A DNA stretch of 64,000 nt, taken from positions 1 to 64,000 of the forward strand of contig NZ_JAVVQU010000008.1 of NCBI RefSeq assembly GCF_036655075.1, given 5' to 3'. The notes beneath the pieces were generated by a model that was given only the letters and a program-made list of their open reading frames with translations, was not told the DNA's origin and did not search any database. The first letter of the stretch is position 1, and the number at the start of each line of letters is the position of its first letter. This DNA is from Holtiella sp036655075 (GTDB taxonomy: Bacteria > Bacillota > Clostridia > Lachnospirales > Cellulosilyticaceae). Of this stretch, positions 60,925 to 64,000 are shown piece after piece. Both the position numbers and the translations under genes were made by a program.

Positions 60925-61617
60925 ATGAAGAGGAAAGGAAAGTTGTATGGAGTGGGTGTGGGGCCAGGAGATCCTAAACTTATGACTTTTAAAGCAGTGG
61001 AAGTTATAGAGTCTTGTAGTGTAATAGCTGTCCCTAAGTCAGGAGAAGGTGAACAGGTTGCGCTGGCCATTGCTAAGACGTATATTCAAATGCAGGAAGT
61101 GGTAGATTGTTATATGCCTATGACAAGAGATAAAGAAGTCCTATATCATAATCACGAAGTGGTTGCCAGAAAGCTTGAAGCTTATCTAGACGAAGGGAAG
61201 AATGTTGCGTTTTTGACGTTGGGGGATCCAACCATCTATTCTACTTATATGTACATACATAGGCGTATTGAAAAGTTGGGGTATGAGACCGAGATTATAC
61301 CAGGCATTTCTTCTATTTGTAGTGTAGCGGCAGCACTTAATGATTCTCTTTGTGAAGGCAGTGAATGTTTACATATTATTCCTGCTTCTTATAAAGGAAA
61401 AGAAGATTATCTAAACTTAGAGGGTACTAAAGTGTTGATGAAGACAGGTAAATCTATGGAACAGTTAAAAGTCCACCTAAAGGAAAAAGGACTTTATGAA
61501 AAGGCAAGAGCTGTAGAGTGTGCAAGTATGCCTAACCAAAAAATTCATAAGAGCTTAGATACATTAGAAGAAAGTAGTTATTTTTCTGTAGTGGTGGTAA
61601 AGGAGGAGAAAGCATGA
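60925..61617 (+). CDS. cbiL: Cobalt-precorrin-2 C20-methyltransferase
   Basis: 230 residues, ATG after GGAGGGG. It opens with the SAM-binding loop YGVGVGPGDPKLMTFKA, and FLTLGDPTIYSTYMY and PGISSICSVAAALN follow, the sequence pattern of CbiL. It methylates C20 early in corrin synthesis. Its stop overlaps the cbiF start (ATGA). Confidence 0.93.
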   Translation: MKRKGKLYGVGVGPGDPKLMTFKAVEVIESCSVIAVPKSGEGEQVALAIAKTYIQMQEVVDCYMPMTRDKEVLYHNHEVVARKLEAYLDEGKNVAFLTLGDPTIYSTYMYIHRRIEKLGYETEIIPGISSICSVAAALNDSLCEGSECLHIIPASYKGKEDYLNLEGTKVLMKTGKSMEQLKVHLKEKGLYEKARAVECASMPNQKIHKSLDTLEESSYFSVVVVKEEKA

Positions 61618-62375
61618 TTTACTTTGTAGGTGCAGGGCCTGGAGATGCTGAATTGATTACTGTTAAAGGGAAACGTTTGTTAGCAGAGGCAGATCTTGTT
61701 ATTTATGCAGGTTCATTGGTGAATCCAGAGCTTTTAAATACATGTAAAAAAGAGACAACTATTTTGGACAGTGCAAAGATGACACTTGAAGCGGTCATAA
61801 AGACTATGACAGATGCCAATAGACTTCAAGAGTCATGTACTATTGTAAGATTACATACAGGGGACCCGAGTATTTATGGTGCCATTAGAGAGCAGATGGA
61901 TCGGCTAGATGCAGCAGGGTTAGCTTATGAAGTGGTACCGGGGGTAAGCTCGTTTTGTGGGGTAGCAGCGGCATTGAAGAAGGAGTATACGCTTCCGGAT
62001 GTAAGTCAAACTGTTATTCTGACGAGAATGGAAGGGCGGACACCTATGCCACCTAAAGAAGAGCTAAGTCTTCTTGCAAGCCACCAAGCCACAATGGTTA
62101 TCTTCTTAAGTGTGAGTTTGGCAAAGCAAGTACAAGAAAGACTACTAAGTGGTGGTTATCAAGAAGAAACACCTATTGCAGTAGTTTACAAAGCGACTTG
62201 GCCAGATGAAAAGATTTATAGAGGGTACTTAAACCAATTGGCACAGTTGATAGAGTCGCATCATATTACAAAAACAGCACTGATTGTAGTAGGCGAATTT
62301 CTAGGAGATACTTATTTGCGTTCCAAGCTTTATGATCCTACTTTTAACCATATGTTTAGAGAGGCGAGTCAGTGA
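61614..62375 (+). CDS. cbiF: Cobalt-precorrin-4 C11-methyltransferase
   Basis: 253 residues. IYFVGAGPGDAELITVKGKRLL and LHTGDPSIYGAIREQ with PGVSSFCGVAAAL mark it as CbiF, a SAM-dependent methylase. A 4-base ATGA overlap with cbiL and a GTGA overlap with cbiG indicate tight translational coupling. Confidence 0.93.
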   Translation: MIYFVGAGPGDAELITVKGKRLLAEADLVIYAGSLVNPELLNTCKKETTILDSAKMTLEAVIKTMTDANRLQESCTIVRLHTGDPSIYGAIREQMDRLDAAGLAYEVVPGVSSFCGVAAALKKEYTLPDVSQTVILTRMEGRTPMPPKEELSLLASHQATMVIFLSVSLAKQVQERLLSGGYQEETPIAVVYKATWPDEKIYRGYLNQLAQLIESHHITKTALIVVGEFLGDTYLRSKLYDPTFNHMFREASQ

Positions 62376-63466
62376 ATATCTCAGTGATTTCCTTCACTTT
62401 GAAAGGAGCAAAGGTGGGGAGAAGGCTTATAGAAGTGTTGAAAGCAGAACAAGAAAATGATATAGGCGGGTATCATCTTTCAAAGTTTCAAGAAGAAGGA
62501 TTATGTAAGATAGAAACGTCCTTAGGGGAATGGACAAAGGCACAATTTAAAAGGTGTGATGCACTTGTTTTTATAGGAGCAACAGGTATAGCGGTAAGGG
62601 CGATAGCACCATATTTGGAAAGTAAAGCTAAGGACCCTGCGGTACTTGTGGTAGATGAATGCGGTCAGTATGTAATCCCCCTTGTGTCAGGGCATATAGG
62701 TGGTGCAAATAAATTGGCAAGGACTGTGAGTAAAATACTTGGGGCACAAGCTATTGTTACAACGGCGACGGACTTGGAAGGTTGTTTTGCTGTAGATGAA
62801 TGGGCAAAGGAGAATGAGCTCTATATAACAGACTATAAGTTAGCGCGTGACATTTCTGCAGCGTTGTTGCATGGAAAGAAAGTAGGCCTTGAGTGTGATG
62901 GGGTGTTAGAGGGCATATTGCCTGAAGGAATTTGGAAGGGGCTAGGTCAGGAAGAACAAGAAAGTAAACCCTTATTAGGTATATGGGTTGGCTGGCAGAA
63001 GCAACAACCTTTTGTAAAGACCCTTTGGCTAATTCCTCCGGTGGTGACAGTTGGCATAGGGTGTAGAAAAGGTGTATCCAAGGCTCAAATTGATATGCTG
63101 ATAAGTCAGGAACTAGCACGGCTTGAGATCCCGCTTGAAGCCGTGAAATGTATTGGAACAATAGACCTTAAAAAAGCTGAAGAAGGGCTTTTGGCATGGA
63201 CAAAAGAGAAGAGTAAACTCTTTGTAAGTTATAGTGTATCTACACTAATGAGTGTGGAAGGGCACTTTACAGCTTCGGCATTTGTCAAGCAAGTGACGGG
63301 TGTAGATAATGTATGCGAACGCGCAGCAGTACAGGCAAGCCACGGGGGAGAGTTGATAAGTTTTAAAACAGCTTTAGAAGGTGTCACCTGTGCTTTGGCA
63401 GTAGAGGGTTATAAAATTAGCTTTGTAAATAAAGGGTGTTCACTTGGTTCACAAAGTCGACATTGA
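62372..63466 (+). CDS. cbiG: Cobalt-precorrin-5A hydrolase
   Basis: 364 residues from GTG 62372, overlapping cbiF by four bases. Landmarks: FIGATGIAVRAIAPYL, VVDECGQYVIPLVSGHIGGAN and the C-terminal VGIGCRKG and ASHGGELI. It opens the ring lactone to release a two-carbon unit, a step specific to the anaerobic route. 76 bases separate it from cbiH. Confidence 0.93.
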   Translation: MNISVISFTLKGAKVGRRLIEVLKAEQENDIGGYHLSKFQEEGLCKIETSLGEWTKAQFKRCDALVFIGATGIAVRAIAPYLESKAKDPAVLVVDECGQYVIPLVSGHIGGANKLARTVSKILGAQAIVTTATDLEGCFAVDEWAKENELYITDYKLARDISAALLHGKKVGLECDGVLEGILPEGIWKGLGQEEQESKPLLGIWVGWQKQQPFVKTLWLIPPVVTVGIGCRKGVSKAQIDMLISQELARLEIPLEAVKCIGTIDLKKAEEGLLAWTKEKSKLFVSYSVSTLMSVEGHFTASAFVKQVTGVDNVCERAAVQASHGGELISFKTALEGVTCALAVEGYKISFVNKGCSLGSQSRH

Positions 63467-63542
63467 TAAAATAGCCACTGAGAACAAGCAACACGATAAG
63501 AGAAGAATAAAATTGTAATGAGGGTTAAGAAAGGAATGGGTT

Positions 63543-64000
63543 ATGGAGGGGAAAAAGAAAATTTATGTGGTAGGATTAGGACCTGGTGGTGCTTTAAATA
63601 TGACACATCGGGCATACGAGGTACTAGAGGCCAGTGATGTGATTGTAGGATATACAGTTTATATAGAGTTAATCAGAGAGGTCTTTAGCCATAAAACTTT
63701 ACTGGCTACAGGGATGAAGCAAGAGGTAGAGCGGTGTAAGGTAGCAAGGGAGGAAGCCTTGTCTGGAAAGATAGTAGCTATGGTGTGTAGTGGGGACCCG
63801 GGTGTATATGGCATGGCGGGGATTATGTATGAAGTCACGACGTCTTATTCGGAGATAGACATTGAGGTTGTGCCGGGGGTAACAGCAGCTTGTAGTGGGG
63901 CAGCTATACTCGGGGCACCACTTATCCACGATTTTGTGGTAATGAGTTTAAGTGATTTGTTAACCCCGTGGGAAATCATTGAAAAGCGTATTAGACTAGC
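63543..64000 (+). CDS. cbiH: Cobalt-factor III / precorrin-3B C17-methyltransferase, N-terminal part
   Basis: ATG 63543 follows AAGGAAT. The visible 152 residues include IYVVGLGPGGALNMTHRAYE, VCSGDPGVYGMAGIMYE and VPGVTAACSGAAILGAPL, which identify CbiH, the ring-contracting C17-methylase. The gene runs off the window end and is otherwise intact. Confidence 0.92.
   Translation, partial: MEGKKKIYVVGLGPGGALNMTHRAYEVLEASDVIVGYTVYIELIREVFSHKTLLATGMKQEVERCKVAREEALSGKIVAMVCSGDPGVYGMAGIMYEVTTSYSEIDIEVVPGVTAACSGAAILGAPLIHDFVVMSLSDLLTPWEIIEKRIRL

Overview
The window is a low-GC, Gram-positive type chromosome segment, most like an anaerobic clostridial (Lachnospiraceae-like) genome. The evidence is AT-rich intergenic DNA, strong AGGAGG ribosome binding sites, frequent hairpin-plus-U-run terminators, a rubredoxin-flavin reductase fusion, an anaerobic-type (cbi) corrin operon, an M-box Mg2+ riboswitch and a PyrR-type leader. 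The species cannot be fixed from sequence alone. The scaffold contains one 100-N gap (35911-36010) inside a hexanucleotide microsatellite.

Region 1 (1-10.3 kb) is an accessory peptide locus. After the start of a collagen-like protein cut by the window edge, there are three small precursor-like peptides (1870, 5732, 9624). They share a lasso-peptide-type leader (W-x-x-P, then L, then T near residue 17) but have unrelated C-terminal halves. Around them lie two PqqD-like leader-binding proteins, two HPr-kinase-like peptide kinases, two nucleotidyltransferases, one transglutaminase-like leader peptidase (B2) and one ABC exporter. No asparagine-synthetase-like lasso cyclase is present and the cores lack the usual ring-closing Asp/Glu. 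This looks like a lasso-derived RiPP system without a cyclase, in which phosphorylation or nucleotidyl/sugar transfer may be the main modification.

Region 2 (10.3-17 kb) holds a membrane protein of unknown function, a high-molecular-weight rubredoxin, an alpha/beta hydrolase, and a run of EcsC-like, Cys-rich and cysteine-desulfurase-like genes. Region 3 (17-22.4 kb) is an adenine-salvage operon: a structured leader, a divergent adenine-deaminase paralogue, a canonical adenine deaminase and a purine-type permease. Region 4 (22.5-26.3 kb) is Mg2+ homeostasis: M-box, terminator, a 37-codon leader ORF in switchable secondary structure, an MgtA-type P-type ATPase, and an OmpR-type DNA-binding domain without a receiver.

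Region 5 (26.4-36.9 kb) includes a coiled-coil protein, a TetR/iron-alcohol dehydrogenase pair, a dicarboxylate-type symporter behind a consensus promoter and PyrR-like attenuator, a HelD-like helicase, a TSUP permease, tRNA-Gly(CCC) and tRNA-Ala(GGC), a PHP pseudogene, the microsatellite and an endonuclease/phosphatase-family gene. Region 6 (37-59.5 kb) is mostly housekeeping: PhnA/YjdM, VTT membrane protein, two secreted stalk-domain proteins, SNF2 helicase, 5'-nucleotidase, a second DAACS symporter, an ArsB/NhaD-type transporter, a membrane-anchored oleate hydratase, cold-shock protein, TerB-DnaJ protein, LysM-G5-M23 peptidase, an amino-acid ABC transporter, MATE exporter and DUF445 protein.

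Region 7 (59.5-64 kb) starts with a structured leader plus terminator and then the anaerobic cobalamin operon cbiD-cbiL-cbiF-cbiG-cbiH, the last gene being cut by the window end.
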